Positions 36,113 through 44,762 of a stretch of 64,000 bases of DNA are shown piece after piece; position 1 is the stretch's first letter; each line of letters opens with the position of its first letter. The DNA lies in the NCBI RefSeq assembly GCF_001425235.1, contig NZ_LMEA01000001.1, positions 809,615 to 873,614 of the forward strand, in the 5' to 3' direction. A model generated the notes under the pieces. That model was not told the DNA's origin. It did not search any database and saw only the letters and a program-made list of their open reading frames with translations. Made by a program: the position numbers and the translations under genes. Source of the DNA: Devosia sp. Root413D1. GTDB lineage: Bacteria; Pseudomonadota; Alphaproteobacteria; Rhizobiales; Devosiaceae.

Positions 36113-37306
36113 GTGAAGATCTCGGACATCACCATCAAGACGTTCCGCACCTATGCCGACCGCTGGGATGTCGGCCACGCGCTGCCTTTGCCCAACACGC
36201 AGATGATGCAGACGGTGCTCACCATCCACACCGACGAAGGCGTGGTCGGGCACTATTTCGGCGGCGGTTCGCACGGCGACAATGAGGGCCTCAACGTCGT
36301 CGACCAGCAGCAGATCCTGTGGCGTATCAAGGATCTGCTGGTTGGCCAGGACCCGATGGATCGCGAGATGATCTGGAAATGGATGTGGGTCGCCAACGTC
36401 CAGGAAAACGTCGCCTCGGTGATCGACAACGCGCTGTGGGACCTCGCCGGGCGCTACGCCAACCTGCCGGTCTACAAGCTGATGGGCGGCGCCGGGCGCG
36501 AGAAGGTGAAGGCCTACGCCTCGACCTACCCCAATATCGGCAAGCCGCACGTCTATGCCGAGCATGCGCTGGCCTGCAAAAACGAGGGCTACATCGCCTA
36601 CAAGATCCACCCGCACTATTTCTGGAACCCTGAGACCGGTCAGCCGACACCTGGCCGCCCGTCCAATATCAAGGCCGATATCGAGACCTGCCACCTGGTG
36701 CGCGAGGCGGTGGGGCCGGATTACGTGCTGATGTTCGACCCGTGGGGCACCTACATGACCATGGAGGAGGCGATCCAGGTCGGACGCGAGCTCGAAAAGC
36801 TCAACTTCTACTGGTACGAGCACCCGATGCCGGAATACCGCACCGAGAGCTATGTGCGGCTGAGCCGGGAGCTGCAGATCCCGATCCTTTCCCCCGAGAT
36901 CATCGCCGGCGGCGTGTTCTCACGCGCCGAGTGGATCCTGCGCGGCGCCGGCGACATGAGCCGCATCGACGTGGTGCGCGGCGGCATTACCGGAGCGCGG
37001 AAGACCGCCATCGTCGCCGAAGCCTATGGGCTGCGCTGCGAGATGCACATGGCCGGCTGGGGCAACCTGCAGGTGATCGGCGCCACCTCCGAGGATACCT
37101 CCGAGTATTACGAGAAGGGCCTGCTCGCGCCGGGCGTCGATTACGACGCGCCGCACCCCTACCTCAAGAACACTGTCGATAAGATCGACTCCGAGGGCTT
37201 CGTGCACATGCCCAAAGGCCCCGGCATGGGCTACGAAATCGAGTGGGACTATATCGACGACAACCTGATCGAACCCAACGCCACGACCAAGAAGACCCAC
37301 TGGTAG
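36113..37306 (+). CDS. enolase-superfamily sugar-acid dehydratase (mandelate racemase type)
   Basis: A 397-residue mandelate-racemase-group enzyme. Metal ligands are D209 (MFDPWG), E236 (WYEHPMPEY) and E262 (SPEI). K164/H166 (YKIH) lie on one face and D286 plus H312 (MHMAGWGN) on the other. The start is GTG 36113 with AAGGA upstream, 35 bases after the second permease. With the mutarotase, aldo/keto reductase and DHDPS-like gene downstream, it is the natural dehydration step for the aldonic acid formed from the imported sugar. Substrate identity is not readable. Confidence 0.87.
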   Translation: MKISDITIKTFRTYADRWDVGHALPLPNTQMMQTVLTIHTDEGVVGHYFGGGSHGDNEGLNVVDQQQILWRIKDLLVGQDPMDREMIWKWMWVANVQENVASVIDNALWDLAGRYANLPVYKLMGGAGREKVKAYASTYPNIGKPHVYAEHALACKNEGYIAYKIHPHYFWNPETGQPTPGRPSNIKADIETCHLVREAVGPDYVLMFDPWGTYMTMEEAIQVGRELEKLNFYWYEHPMPEYRTESYVRLSRELQIPILSPEIIAGGVFSRAEWILRGAGDMSRIDVVRGGITGARKTAIVAEAYGLRCEMHMAGWGNLQVIGATSEDTSEYYEKGLLAPGVDYDAPHPYLKNTVDKIDSEGFVHMPKGPGMGYEIEWDYIDDNLIEPNATTKKTHW

Positions 37307-37338
37307 GGCCAGGCGTTGTGGTCGCGATCAACCACGGA

Positions 37339-37414
37339 GTCATTCCCGCGAAAGCGGGAACCTCTGTTTACGGTGCCTGCCTCGAACGGAGGTCCCCGCT
37401 TTCGCGGGGATGAC
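37339..37414. repeat. family A REP-like palindromic element, copy 3
   Basis: A 76-bp palindrome GTCATTCCCGCGAAAGCGGG... CCCCGCTTTCGCGGGGATGAC between the dehydratase and the IclR gene. Confidence 0.85.
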
Positions 37415-37485
37415 ACGGTGGAGGTCTCTGGCGCCGGGGAAACACTTCCCTGACCAGACTGCAGCCGCGAGGAGTAACAACCTAG

Positions 37486-38271
37486 ATGTCGAGCATCATC
37501 CGGTCCGTCCAGGCCATGGATCTGCTGGCCCGCAAGGGTCCGCTGGGGGTCCGCGCCGTGGCGCAGCAGTTGCAGCTGCCGCTCGGCTCGGTGCACCGGA
37601 TGCTGCTCGACCTCAGCGAAGAAGGGGTGGTCGATCGCACGCCGTCCGGCGAGTGGGAGCTGAGCTTCCGCCTGCTCGAGATCACCGGGCTGCAGCTCGA
37701 GCGCATCGACCTGCCGCGGCTCTGCCGGCCGTTCGCCGAGCAGATCGCCGAGGCCACCCGCGAGACGGTGAACGTCAATGCGCTGAGCGGCATGTTCGGG
37801 GTGTGCATCGACAAGGTGCGCGGCAACGAGGGCATGCAGCTCGATATGCGTATCGGTTCGCGCGGTCCGCTGAACTGCGGCGGCGCAGGCAAGGCGATGT
37901 TGTCCTATATGCCCGAGGCCCGGCAGGAGGAGGTCTATACCCACCCGCTGCCGGCGCTCACCAGCCACACCATCGTCGACGCCACCAGGCTGCGCGAAGA
38001 GATCGGCCGCATCCGCGAGCGCTTCTATTCGATCGACGACCAGGAGGTGGTGATGGGCGTCTATTGCGTCGCGGTGCCGCTGCTCGATCGCTCCGGCCAC
38101 TCGGTCGGCGCCATGAGCGTCACCGGGCCGTCGGTGAAAAAGCCGGGCGGCGACAACGTCATGCCGGTCGTCGCCATGCTGTGGGACGCCTGCGAGCACG
38201 TGAGCCGCCGGCTCGGCTATGCCGGCGAATGGCCGCCGGCCGCCGCTGCGGCAACCCGCCTCGCCGGTTAG
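37486..38271 (+). CDS. IclR-family transcriptional regulator
   Basis: A 261-residue regulator. The N-terminal winged helix (residues 1-65; VRAVAQQLQLPLGSVHRMLLDL) is followed by the effector domain with NCGGAGKAMLSYMP near residues 126-139, a conserved IclR segment. GAGGAG lies upstream of ATG 37486. It is inserted between the dehydratase and the mutarotase gene in the same direction, so it probably controls the surrounding sugar pathway. Confidence 0.88.
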   Translation: MSSIIRSVQAMDLLARKGPLGVRAVAQQLQLPLGSVHRMLLDLSEEGVVDRTPSGEWELSFRLLEITGLQLERIDLPRLCRPFAEQIAEATRETVNVNALSGMFGVCIDKVRGNEGMQLDMRIGSRGPLNCGGAGKAMLSYMPEARQEEVYTHPLPALTSHTIVDATRLREEIGRIRERFYSIDDQEVVMGVYCVAVPLLDRSGHSVGAMSVTGPSVKKPGGDNVMPVVAMLWDACEHVSRRLGYAGEWPPAAAAATRLAG

Positions 38272-38282
38272 GGAGAAGACCT

Positions 38283-38594
38283 GTGGTCCGCATTGCCTGG
38301 ATGATGAAGCTGAAGCCCGGCAACGAGGCGATCTATAAGCTCAAGCACGACGAGATCTGGCCCGAGATGCTCGATGCCATGCGGCGCGACGGCGTGCGCA
38401 GCTTCTCGATCTACCGCAACGGGCTCGACCTCTTCGCCTATATGGAGCGCGACAACGCCCCCGATCCGGCGACCCCAATCAGCGACCTGACCTGGCGCTG
38501 GTGGGAGATGATGGCGCCCTACATGGAAACCAATTCCGACTTCTCGCCGGTGCAACGCCCGGTCGAGGAAATGTTCAACTTCGAAAATCGCTGA
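38283..38594 (+). CDS. rhaM: L-rhamnose mutarotase
   Basis: A 103-residue protein matching E. coli RhaM in length and key residues: Tyr18 and His22, the IWPE segment, SFSIYRNG, and the paired Trp-Trp near residue 76. It interconverts alpha and beta L-rhamnose (or a related 6-deoxy sugar), supplying the anomer used by the next enzyme. The start is GTG 38283, 11 bases after the IclR stop. It is followed by DHDPS-like and aldo/keto reductase genes, which suggests an oxidative pathway. Confidence 0.87.
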   Translation: MVRIAWMMKLKPGNEAIYKLKHDEIWPEMLDAMRRDGVRSFSIYRNGLDLFAYMERDNAPDPATPISDLTWRWWEMMAPYMETNSDFSPVQRPVEEMFNFENR

Positions 38595-38608
38595 GAGAGC
38601 CATTGTCC

Positions 38609-39517
38609 ATGACCTCCGCCGCCATCAGGGGCGTAGTGCCCATTCTCGTCACGCCATTTCACCCCGATGGCAGCATCGACGAGGAGAGCCTCGCACGCCT
38701 GATCGAGTTCAACATCGCAGCCGGGGTGCACGGCCTCGGCGTGGCGCTGGGCAGCGAAGTGTTCAAGTTCAACGAGGCCGAGCGCGCCCAGATCACGCGC
38801 TCGACGATCAAGGCGGTGAACGGCCGCGTGCCGGTGATTATCAACTCCGGCGCTGCCGGCACCGATCTCGCGGTGTTCTATTCGCGCGCTGCCGAGGCGG
38901 CGGGCGCCGATGCCCTGATGGTGATCCCGCCCTCGTTCATGCCGGTAAGTTCGGAGGAGATCTTCGACTATTACCGCGCCATCGATGCGGCAGTCGGCAT
39001 CCCGATCATCCTGCAGGACGTACCGCAGGGGCCGATCTCGCCGGCCCTGGCGCTCCGCATCGCCGACGCCTGCCGGAACGTCACCTACATCAAGGTTGAG
39101 ACCGTGCCGGTTACCGGCAAGGTGCATGCGATGTCGAGTGCAGCGGGCGACCGGTTGACGATTTTCGGCGGCGCCGGCGGCAGCTATTTCATCGAGGAAC
39201 TGCGGCGCGGTGCGCATGGCACCATGCCGTTCTGCAGCCAGCCCGCCGATTTCGTTGCGGTGTGGGACGCCTTCCAGCGCGGCGATGAAGCCGCGGCGCG
39301 CCAGCGCTTCGATGCGACGATCATGGCAGTGAACCGGCTGGGCAACCAGGGCGGCGACATCTTTTACGCCATCCACAAGCAGCTGCTGGTGCGGCGCGGC
39401 ATCATCCGCCACGCCCTGGTCCGCAGCCCGACCACCGCGGTCGACCCGATCACCCAGCGCGAGATCGACGAGCTGCTGGCGACCATCGTTCCGACCCCGG
39501 TCGCCTTCGGGGCCTGA
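38609..39517 (+). CDS. DHDPS-family aldolase/dehydratase lacking the usual catalytic tyrosine
   Basis: A 302-residue TIM barrel of the dihydrodipicolinate synthase/N-acetylneuraminate lyase family. The Schiff-base lysine is K162 in YIKVE. The usual YNxP tyrosine is replaced by Gln136 (ILQDVP), and the upstream GTTGE loop is altered to LGSEVF. Context suggests cleavage or dehydration of a 2-keto-3-deoxy acid made by the dehydratase at 36113. The missing tyrosine means the proton relay must differ from classical DHDPS. It ends two bases before the aldo/keto reductase start. Confidence 0.85.
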   Translation: MTSAAIRGVVPILVTPFHPDGSIDEESLARLIEFNIAAGVHGLGVALGSEVFKFNEAERAQITRSTIKAVNGRVPVIINSGAAGTDLAVFYSRAAEAAGADALMVIPPSFMPVSSEEIFDYYRAIDAAVGIPIILQDVPQGPISPALALRIADACRNVTYIKVETVPVTGKVHAMSSAAGDRLTIFGGAGGSYFIEELRRGAHGTMPFCSQPADFVAVWDAFQRGDEAAARQRFDATIMAVNRLGNQGGDIFYAIHKQLLVRRGIIRHALVRSPTTAVDPITQREIDELLATIVPTPVAFGA

Positions 39518-39518
39518 G

Positions 39519-40556
39519 ATGGATCCGTTCGCGCTCAGGCCGCTCGGCCGGACCAGCCTCGAGCTGCCCCGGCTCGGGCTGGGCGGCGCGTCCCTCGGCA
39601 ACATCTTCAACACCATCCCCGAAACCCAGGCCGACGCCACGCTCGACGCGGCATGGGATGCCGGGGTGCGCTTCTATGATACCTCGCCCTGGTATGGCCG
39701 CGGGCTCAGCGAGCACCGGATCGGACGTGGGCTTTACCTCCGCCCGCCGGGCGAGGCGATCGTCTCGACCAAGGTCGGCCGGGTGCTGTTTGCGCCCGAT
39801 GACGTTGCCGCCTTCGAAGCGAGCGAACGCAGCTGGCCGAACGGGCTGAAATTCCAGCATCGGCACGATTACAGCTATGCCGGGGTGATGCGGAGCTACG
39901 AGGACAGCCTGCAGCGGCTGCGGCGCAATCGCGTCGACGTGCTGGTGATCCACGATCTCGACCTCGCCAATCTCGGCAGCGAGGAATTGGTCAGCCAGCA
40001 TCTCGATGCGCTCGACGCCGGTGGCGGCATGCGGGCGCTCGAGGAGCTGAAGGCAGCGGGGCTGATCAAGGCCATCGGTGCCGGCGTCAACCGCATGGGC
40101 ACCATCCCGCGCTTCCTCGAACGCTTCGAGCTCGATTTCTTCCTCGTGGCGCTGCCCTACACTTTGGCCGAGCAGCCGGTGCTGGATGTCGAGTTCCCGC
40201 TTTGCCAAGCGCGCGGCGTCGGCGTGATCATCGGAGGCGTCTTCGCCTCCGGCATCCTCGCCACCGGGCCGGTGCCCGGCGCGCGCTACAACTATGCCAT
40301 CGCCAACGAGGAGCAGCTCGCCCGGGTTGGCCGCATGCAAGCGGTGTGCGAACGGCACGGCGTGCCGCTGGCGGCCGCAGCGCTGCAGTTCACCCTGCAC
40401 CATCCGCTTGTCGCCTCGGTGATCCCGGGCGCCTTCCACCCCGATCACCCGCGCCGCAACGTCGAAAGCATGCGGGTCGAGATCCCCGCCGATCTGTGGG
40501 GCGAGCTGAAGCACGAAGGTCTGCTGCGCATGGATGCGCCGACACCGCAAACGTAG
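39519..40556 (+). CDS. aldo/keto reductase, D-threo-aldose / L-fucose 1-dehydrogenase-like
   Basis: A 345-residue aldo/keto reductase. The catalytic tyrosine is in DTSPWYG near residue 52, the lysine in STKVGR, and the pocket His in RHDYSY. The L-fucose/D-threo-aldose 1-dehydrogenase group oxidises the C1 hemiacetal of a sugar to the lactone with NAD(P). This fits between the mutarotase and the aldonate dehydratase encoded nearby. No separate lactonase gene is visible in the cluster, so lactone opening may be spontaneous or encoded elsewhere. Confidence 0.87.
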   Translation: MDPFALRPLGRTSLELPRLGLGGASLGNIFNTIPETQADATLDAAWDAGVRFYDTSPWYGRGLSEHRIGRGLYLRPPGEAIVSTKVGRVLFAPDDVAAFEASERSWPNGLKFQHRHDYSYAGVMRSYEDSLQRLRRNRVDVLVIHDLDLANLGSEELVSQHLDALDAGGGMRALEELKAAGLIKAIGAGVNRMGTIPRFLERFELDFFLVALPYTLAEQPVLDVEFPLCQARGVGVIIGGVFASGILATGPVPGARYNYAIANEEQLARVGRMQAVCERHGVPLAAAALQFTLHHPLVASVIPGAFHPDHPRRNVESMRVEIPADLWGELKHEGLLRMDAPTPQT

Positions 40557-40572
40557 CGTCTTGCACGGGCGG

Positions 40573-40737
40573 TGCCACACCGCCCCCTCGCCCCTTTGGG
40601 GAGAGGGTTGGGGTGAGGGGCGCCAAGCGCGCAGGACCATCCAGTTAGGGTACCGCAGAGGGCACAGCCCTTCAGCCAGTGTGCTTGGCTACCCCTCACC
40701 CTGACCCTCTCCCCAGAGGGGCGAGGGGACGGGTGTG
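40573..40737. repeat. family B inverted repeat, copy 5
   Basis: CACCGCCCCCTCGCCCCTTT... GGTGAGGGGCGCCAAGC on the left and GCTTGGCTACCCCTCACC... GAGGGGCGAGGGGAC on the right. It fills the gap between the aldo/keto reductase and the converging lipase gene; its unit is shared with 28735 and 63757. Confidence 0.75.
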
Positions 40738-40763
40738 GCACGGCCGGTGCTCGCTCGAAGCGC

Positions 40764-41660
40764 TTACGTCAGCCGCGCCAAATACGGCACGGCTTGCGCG
40801 CCCTTCAGCTTCTGCGCCAGCCGCGCGACGTAGAGTTCCGACGCGTGGTTGGCGATGCTGAGCCCGTGGCTTTCGCGCCAGATCTCGCCGATCGAAATCG
40901 CGTTGGCGTCCTGGTGCGTCAGGTAGACGAAATCGGCGCCCGGATGGAGGATCACCTCCTCGCCGAAATGCTCGAACGGGAAGGTCGGCACCATCGAGAC
41001 GAAGTCGTCGACATTGACCACCCGGGTGATCGGCAGGCTGGCGAGCTTGCTGGCGCCCACCGCATTGGTCACCCGTGGCTGGCCGAACGTGGTGGTGCGG
41101 GCGAGGCTGTAGCCGTCATCCCTCAAATAGAGCGACAGCACCGCGGCGATGCCGGCGCCCATCGAATAGCCGCTCACGTAAGTCCGGTAATCCTTGCGCA
41201 GTTGCGGCGCGACTTCGGCGCGCACGGCGAGCGCGCTGTCCTCGAAGCCGCGGTGCAGCGGGATGCCGTGCCGGGCTTCGGGCTTGAGGAAGATGTCGAA
41301 GTCCTCCAGCCAGTCCTTGAGGTTCAAGGAGCCGGGCATCGACAGGTACTGCGCCTTTTTGCCGTGATCCTGCTCGACCACGTAGCGCACGCCGACCGCC
41401 GGGATCTGGCCAACCTTGGTCACATTGGTCCACCGGCCACGGATCTCGGCTTCGCTGCGCTGCGAGTCGTCGGCGCGCCGGGCCATCTGATGCAGGAGCG
41501 GAAAATCGACCTTCGCCTTGTCGACCTTGCTGCCGAGGCTGTTGAGTGCCTGCGGGCTGATCGAGGTACAGGCGGCGATCGGCAGCGCGACAAGGCCGCC
41601 GAGCACCATGCGCCGGCTGATCGCCGACGCCGTCAGTCTGTCGTCCCGGTCCGCGCTCAC
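40764..41660 (-). CDS. lipase-family (class 3) lipoprotein
   Basis: A 298-residue alpha/beta hydrolase. A lipoprotein signal ends in LPIAAC (lipid-attachment Cys31), preceded by SRRM. The nucleophile Ser166 lies in GYSMG; Asp218 or Asp219 (NVDDF) and His265 or His272 are the remaining triad candidates. It is probably anchored to the outer or inner membrane facing the periplasm and hydrolyses an ester. It follows cydX on the same strand after 52 bases with a small hairpin between, so it may be an independent unit. Confidence 0.8.
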   Translation of the reverse strand: MSADRDDRLTASAISRRMVLGGLVALPIAACTSISPQALNSLGSKVDKAKVDFPLLHQMARRADDSQRSEAEIRGRWTNVTKVGQIPAVGVRYVVEQDHGKKAQYLSMPGSLNLKDWLEDFDIFLKPEARHGIPLHRGFEDSALAVRAEVAPQLRKDYRTYVSGYSMGAGIAAVLSLYLRDDGYSLARTTTFGQPRVTNAVGASKLASLPITRVVNVDDFVSMVPTFPFEHFGEEVILHPGADFVYLTHQDANAISIGEIWRESHGLSIANHASELYVARLAQKLKGAQAVPYLARLT

Positions 41661-41665
41661 TTTGG

Positions 41666-41686
41666 CCCCGCTGTCTCACTGCGGGG
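41666..41686 (-). terminator. hairpin after cydX
   Basis: CCCCGC and GCGGGG arms around a nine-base loop lie between cydX and the lipase start. No T-run follows, so it is a weak candidate for the end of the cydABX transcript. Confidence 0.35.
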
Positions 41687-41712
41687 ACCATGCCACAGAC
41701 CGCGCCGCGCTG

Positions 41713-41847
41713 TCAGGTGGCGGGACGGCTGTCGTCGGGCTGGGCCTTCGACTTCAGCGCATCCTCGCGGAACTCGAACCACATGGCGTTGAGGATGCCG
41801 AAGCTGCAGGCGAGGCCGACGCCGAGGATCCAGGAAAAATACCACAT
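41713..41847 (-). CDS. cydX: cytochrome bd oxidase small subunit CydX
   Basis: A 44-residue single-span membrane protein. It begins MWYFSWILGVGLACSFGILN, with the tryptophan, glycine and AMWFE positions typical of CydX, and has a charged C-terminal tail. CydX is required for a stable cytochrome bd complex. It starts 14 bases after the cydB stop codon, as the third gene of cydABX. It is easily missed because of its size. Confidence 0.9.
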   Translation of the reverse strand: MWYFSWILGVGLACSFGILNAMWFEFREDALKSKAQPDDSRPAT

Positions 41848-41860
41848 CCGATCGTCTCCC

Positions 41861-43009
41861 TTAGTAGGCGTTGGGGTTCTTGTTGAGGCTGGCGGTGGTC
41901 ACCGGCCCGCGCATCACCCGGAACACCCAGCTGGTGTAGATCAGGATGATCGGCAGGAAGACGATCGCCGCGCACAGCATGACGAACAGCGTCAGCTGGC
42001 TCGACGAGGCGTCCCACACCGTGAGGCTCGACTGCGGGTCGATCGATGAGGGCAATAGGAACGGGAACAGCGACAGCCCGGCGGTGGCGATGATGCCGAA
42101 GATGGCAAGGCTCGAGCCGAGCAGCGCCACCAGTCGGGCGCGGGCGCCGAGCGCCCACCAGGCAACGAGGCTGCCGAATACTGCGAGGATCGGCAGGGCC
42201 ATGGTCCACGGCATGGCGCCGTAATTGCCGCCCCAGGCGCCGACTTCGCGCACCACCTCTTTGCCGAGCGGGTTCGACGGGGCGATGGTCATCGGCGGGC
42301 CGACCAGGCGGTAGCCTTCGAGCACGTAAAGCGCCAGCACTCCACCAAGCACGAACAGCACGATCGTCGCCAGCGCCGACCAGCGGCCATATTCGCGCGC
42401 TCGCTCGGCGATCTCGCCATCGGTGCGGCCGGCGATCACCGTGGCGCCCTGCGTCACGATCATCGTGAGGCTGACCAGCCCTGAGAGCAGGGCGAACGGC
42501 GTCAGGAGGCCGAAGAAGTTGCCGGTGTAGGTGACACGCTGCGTCACATCGAGCTGGAATGGCGCGCCGAGAAACACATTGCCGACCGCGACGCCGAAGA
42601 TCAGCGATGGCAGGAAGCCGCCGATGAACAATGCCGCATCCCAGGTGGCGCGCCAGCGCGGATCGCTGACCTTGCCGCGGAACTTGAAGCCCACCGGCCG
42701 GATGATCAGCGCCAGGAGGATGGCGATCATCGCGATGTAGAATCCCGAAAAGCTAACTGCATAAAGCTGTGGCCAGGCGGCGAAGATGGCGCCGCCGCCG
42801 AGGATCAGCCACACTTGGTTGCCTTCCCAGGTCGGGCCGACGAGGTTGATCAGCACGCGCCGCTCTTCATCGGTCTTGGCGACGAACGGCAGGAGCGTAC
42901 CGACGCCGAGGTCGCGCCCGCCCATCACCGCAAAGCCGATCAACAGGATGCCGAGCAGGGCCCACCACAGGATGCGCAGCGTTTCATAGTCGAGAGGAAT
43001 GGTGCTCAT
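41861..43009 (-). CDS. cydB: cytochrome bd ubiquinol oxidase subunit II
   Basis: A 382-residue membrane protein with eight to nine predicted helices. [21 protein letters not shown] near residues 58-78 (quoted in part: [10 protein letters not shown]) is the CydB signature. It partners CydA and CydX in the high-affinity quinol oxidase. ATG 43009 gives the normal length; the much longer open frame upstream overlaps cydA in another phase and is not coding. Confidence 0.94.
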   Translation of the reverse strand: MSTIPLDYETLRILWWALLGILLIGFAVMGGRDLGVGTLLPFVAKTDEERRVLINLVGPTWEGNQVWLILGGGAIFAAWPQLYAVSFSGFYIAMIAILLALIIRPVGFKFRGKVSDPRWRATWDAALFIGGFLPSLIFGVAVGNVFLGAPFQLDVTQRVTYTGNFFGLLTPFALLSGLVSLTMIVTQGATVIAGRTDGEIAERAREYGRWSALATIVLFVLGGVLALYVLEGYRLVGPPMTIAPSNPLGKEVVREVGAWGGNYGAMPWTMALPILAVFGSLVAWWALGARARLVALLGSSLAIFGIIATAGLSLFPFLLPSSIDPQSSLTVWDASSSQLTLFVMLCAAIVFLPIILIYTSWVFRVMRGPVTTASLNKNPNAY

Positions 43010-43020
43010 CGGGCTGTTCC

Positions 43021-44595
43021 TTACTTGGCGGGGGCGATCGTGGCGGTTTCGACCGGCTCGACCGACTGATCGAAGTTCAGCTTGTCGGAGGGGCCGTGCT
43101 TGATGGTGCGAACCATCAGCCAGACCATGACGATGAGCAGCGCCGTGTAGAGCAGCATGAAGAAGCTCAGCGAGATCACCAGATCCCAGAAGTTGAGCCC
43201 CGAGGCGGCGTAGAAGGTGGGCAATACGCCCTCCACCACCCAGGGCTGCCGGCCATACTCGGCGATGAACCAGCCCGCTTCGATGGCGATCCACGGCAGC
43301 GGCAGGGCGGCGACGGCTACCCAGAGCAGCCAGCGCGGCTTTTCGATCCGGTGCGTCGAGGCCTTCCAGAACCACAGCGCGAAGAAGGCGATGAAGAAGA
43401 AGCCGGCGCCGACCATGATGCGGAAGCTCCAGAACAGCGGCCACACGTCCGGTACCGTATCGAGCGCCGCCTTGGCGATCTCCTCGCCGGTGGCGTTCTC
43501 GACATCGGGCCGGTACTTCTTCAGCAGCAGCGCATAGCCGAGGTCGGCTTTGGCGGCGTTGAAGGTGTCGCGCGCCGCGCCGTCATTGCGGTTCGCCTGC
43601 AGCGCGTTGAGCGCCTTGTAGGCCTCGACGCCATTGACGACGCGCAGCGCCGCACGCTCGGTGAGCTCGGTAATGCCCGGCAGGTCGCGATCGAGCGAGC
43701 GCGTGGTGATGAGCCCGAGCACCCAGGGGAACTGCACTTCGAAAGCCGGGCGGCCATCACTGCCCGGAATAGCGAACAGGGTGAGCGCGGCCGGGGCCGG
43801 CTCGGTGTGATACATCGCCTCCATCGCGGCGATCTTCATCTTCTGGTGCTCGGTCGCCACATAGCCCGACTCGTCACCGAGGACGACGACGCTGAGCGCC
43901 GAGGCGAGGCCGAAGCTGGCGGCGACGACGATCGAGCGCTTGGCCAGTTCCTGGTGCTTGCCGCTCAACAGGAACATCGCGCTCACCGCCAGGACGAACA
44001 CCGCGCCGCAGACATAGCCGGCCGAGACGGTGTGGACGAACTTCGCCTGCGCCACCGGGTTGAACAGCACCGCCATGAAGTCGGTGACTTCCATGCGCAT
44101 GGTGTCGGGGTTGAACGCGGCGCCCACCGGGTTCTGCATCCAGCCATTGGCGATGAGGATCCACAGCGCCGAGAAATTGGCGCCCAGCGCCACCAGCCAG
44201 GTGACGGCGAGGTGCGCCACCGGCTTCAGCCGATCCCAGCCGAAAAAGAACAGCCCCACCAGCGTCGCTTCGAGGAAGAAGGCCATCAGCCCTTCCATCG
44301 CCAGCGGCGCGCCGAACACGTCGCCGACATAGTGGCTGTAATAGCTCCAGTTCATGCCGAACTGGAATTCCATCACCACCCCGGTGGCGACGCCCATGGC
44401 GAAGTTGATGCCGAACAGCACCCCCCAGAACAGCGTCGCCTTGCGCCAGACGACGCGTCCGGTCATCACGTAGACGCTCTCCATGATGGCCATCACGAAG
44501 GACAGGCCCAGCGTCAGGGGCACGAACAGGAAATGGTACATCGCTGTCGCAGCGAACTGGATGCGCGACAGATCGACGACGATGGGATCGACCAT
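43021..44595 (-). CDS. cydA: cytochrome bd ubiquinol oxidase subunit I
   Basis: A 524-residue membrane protein that carries hemes b558, b595 and d and the quinol site. His21 in [14 protein letters not shown] is the distal heme ligand equivalent, FVHTVSAGY supplies a second His, and [12 protein letters not shown] is the family hallmark. The short Q-loop form is present. ATG 44595 matches homologues; a longer in-frame start at 44658 is unlikely. The FNR box at 44694 lies about 100 bases upstream, so low oxygen should induce it. Confidence 0.95.
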   Translation of the reverse strand: MVDPIVVDLSRIQFAATAMYHFLFVPLTLGLSFVMAIMESVYVMTGRVVWRKATLFWGVLFGINFAMGVATGVVMEFQFGMNWSYYSHYVGDVFGAPLAMEGLMAFFLEATLVGLFFFGWDRLKPVAHLAVTWLVALGANFSALWILIANGWMQNPVGAAFNPDTMRMEVTDFMAVLFNPVAQAKFVHTVSAGYVCGAVFVLAVSAMFLLSGKHQELAKRSIVVAASFGLASALSVVVLGDESGYVATEHQKMKIAAMEAMYHTEPAPAALTLFAIPGSDGRPAFEVQFPWVLGLITTRSLDRDLPGITELTERAALRVVNGVEAYKALNALQANRNDGAARDTFNAAKADLGYALLLKKYRPDVENATGEEIAKAALDTVPDVWPLFWSFRIMVGAGFFFIAFFALWFWKASTHRIEKPRWLLWVAVAALPLPWIAIEAGWFIAEYGRQPWVVEGVLPTFYAASGLNFWDLVISLSFFMLLYTALLIVMVWLMVRTIKHGPSDKLNFDQSVEPVETATIAPAK

Positions 44596-44685
44596 GGGGA
44601 TGCCTCGTGTTGTCCGGCCCAAGTCTGCACAAACAAGTCTGCACCAGGTGGCCGGCATGCTTGCCGCAGTACATGCATTCGCATC

Positions 44686-44715
44686 GCATCGCCTTGATCC
44701 AGATCAAGGCGATGC
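44686..44715. promoter_or_regulatory. FNR box in the divergent cydA/cydD promoter region
   Basis: A perfect TTGATCCAGATCAA (44694-44707) is embedded in a longer perfect dyad: GCATCGCCTTGAT and ATCAAGGCGATGC, 13-base arms around CCAG. It lies between divergent cydABX and cydDC and should bind the FNR-type regulator encoded at 48421. A TATAAG at 44723-44728 is a possible -10 for cydD. Confidence 0.85.
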
Positions 44716-44762
44716 GCATGACTATAAGCCAGATTTGGAGACCTTCTCCACACGGTAGGTCA

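Noticed and set aside
43096..44697. 533-codon open frame on the plus strand opposite cydA
   Set aside because: Shadow of cydA; His/Glu/Arg-rich without any recognisable domain.
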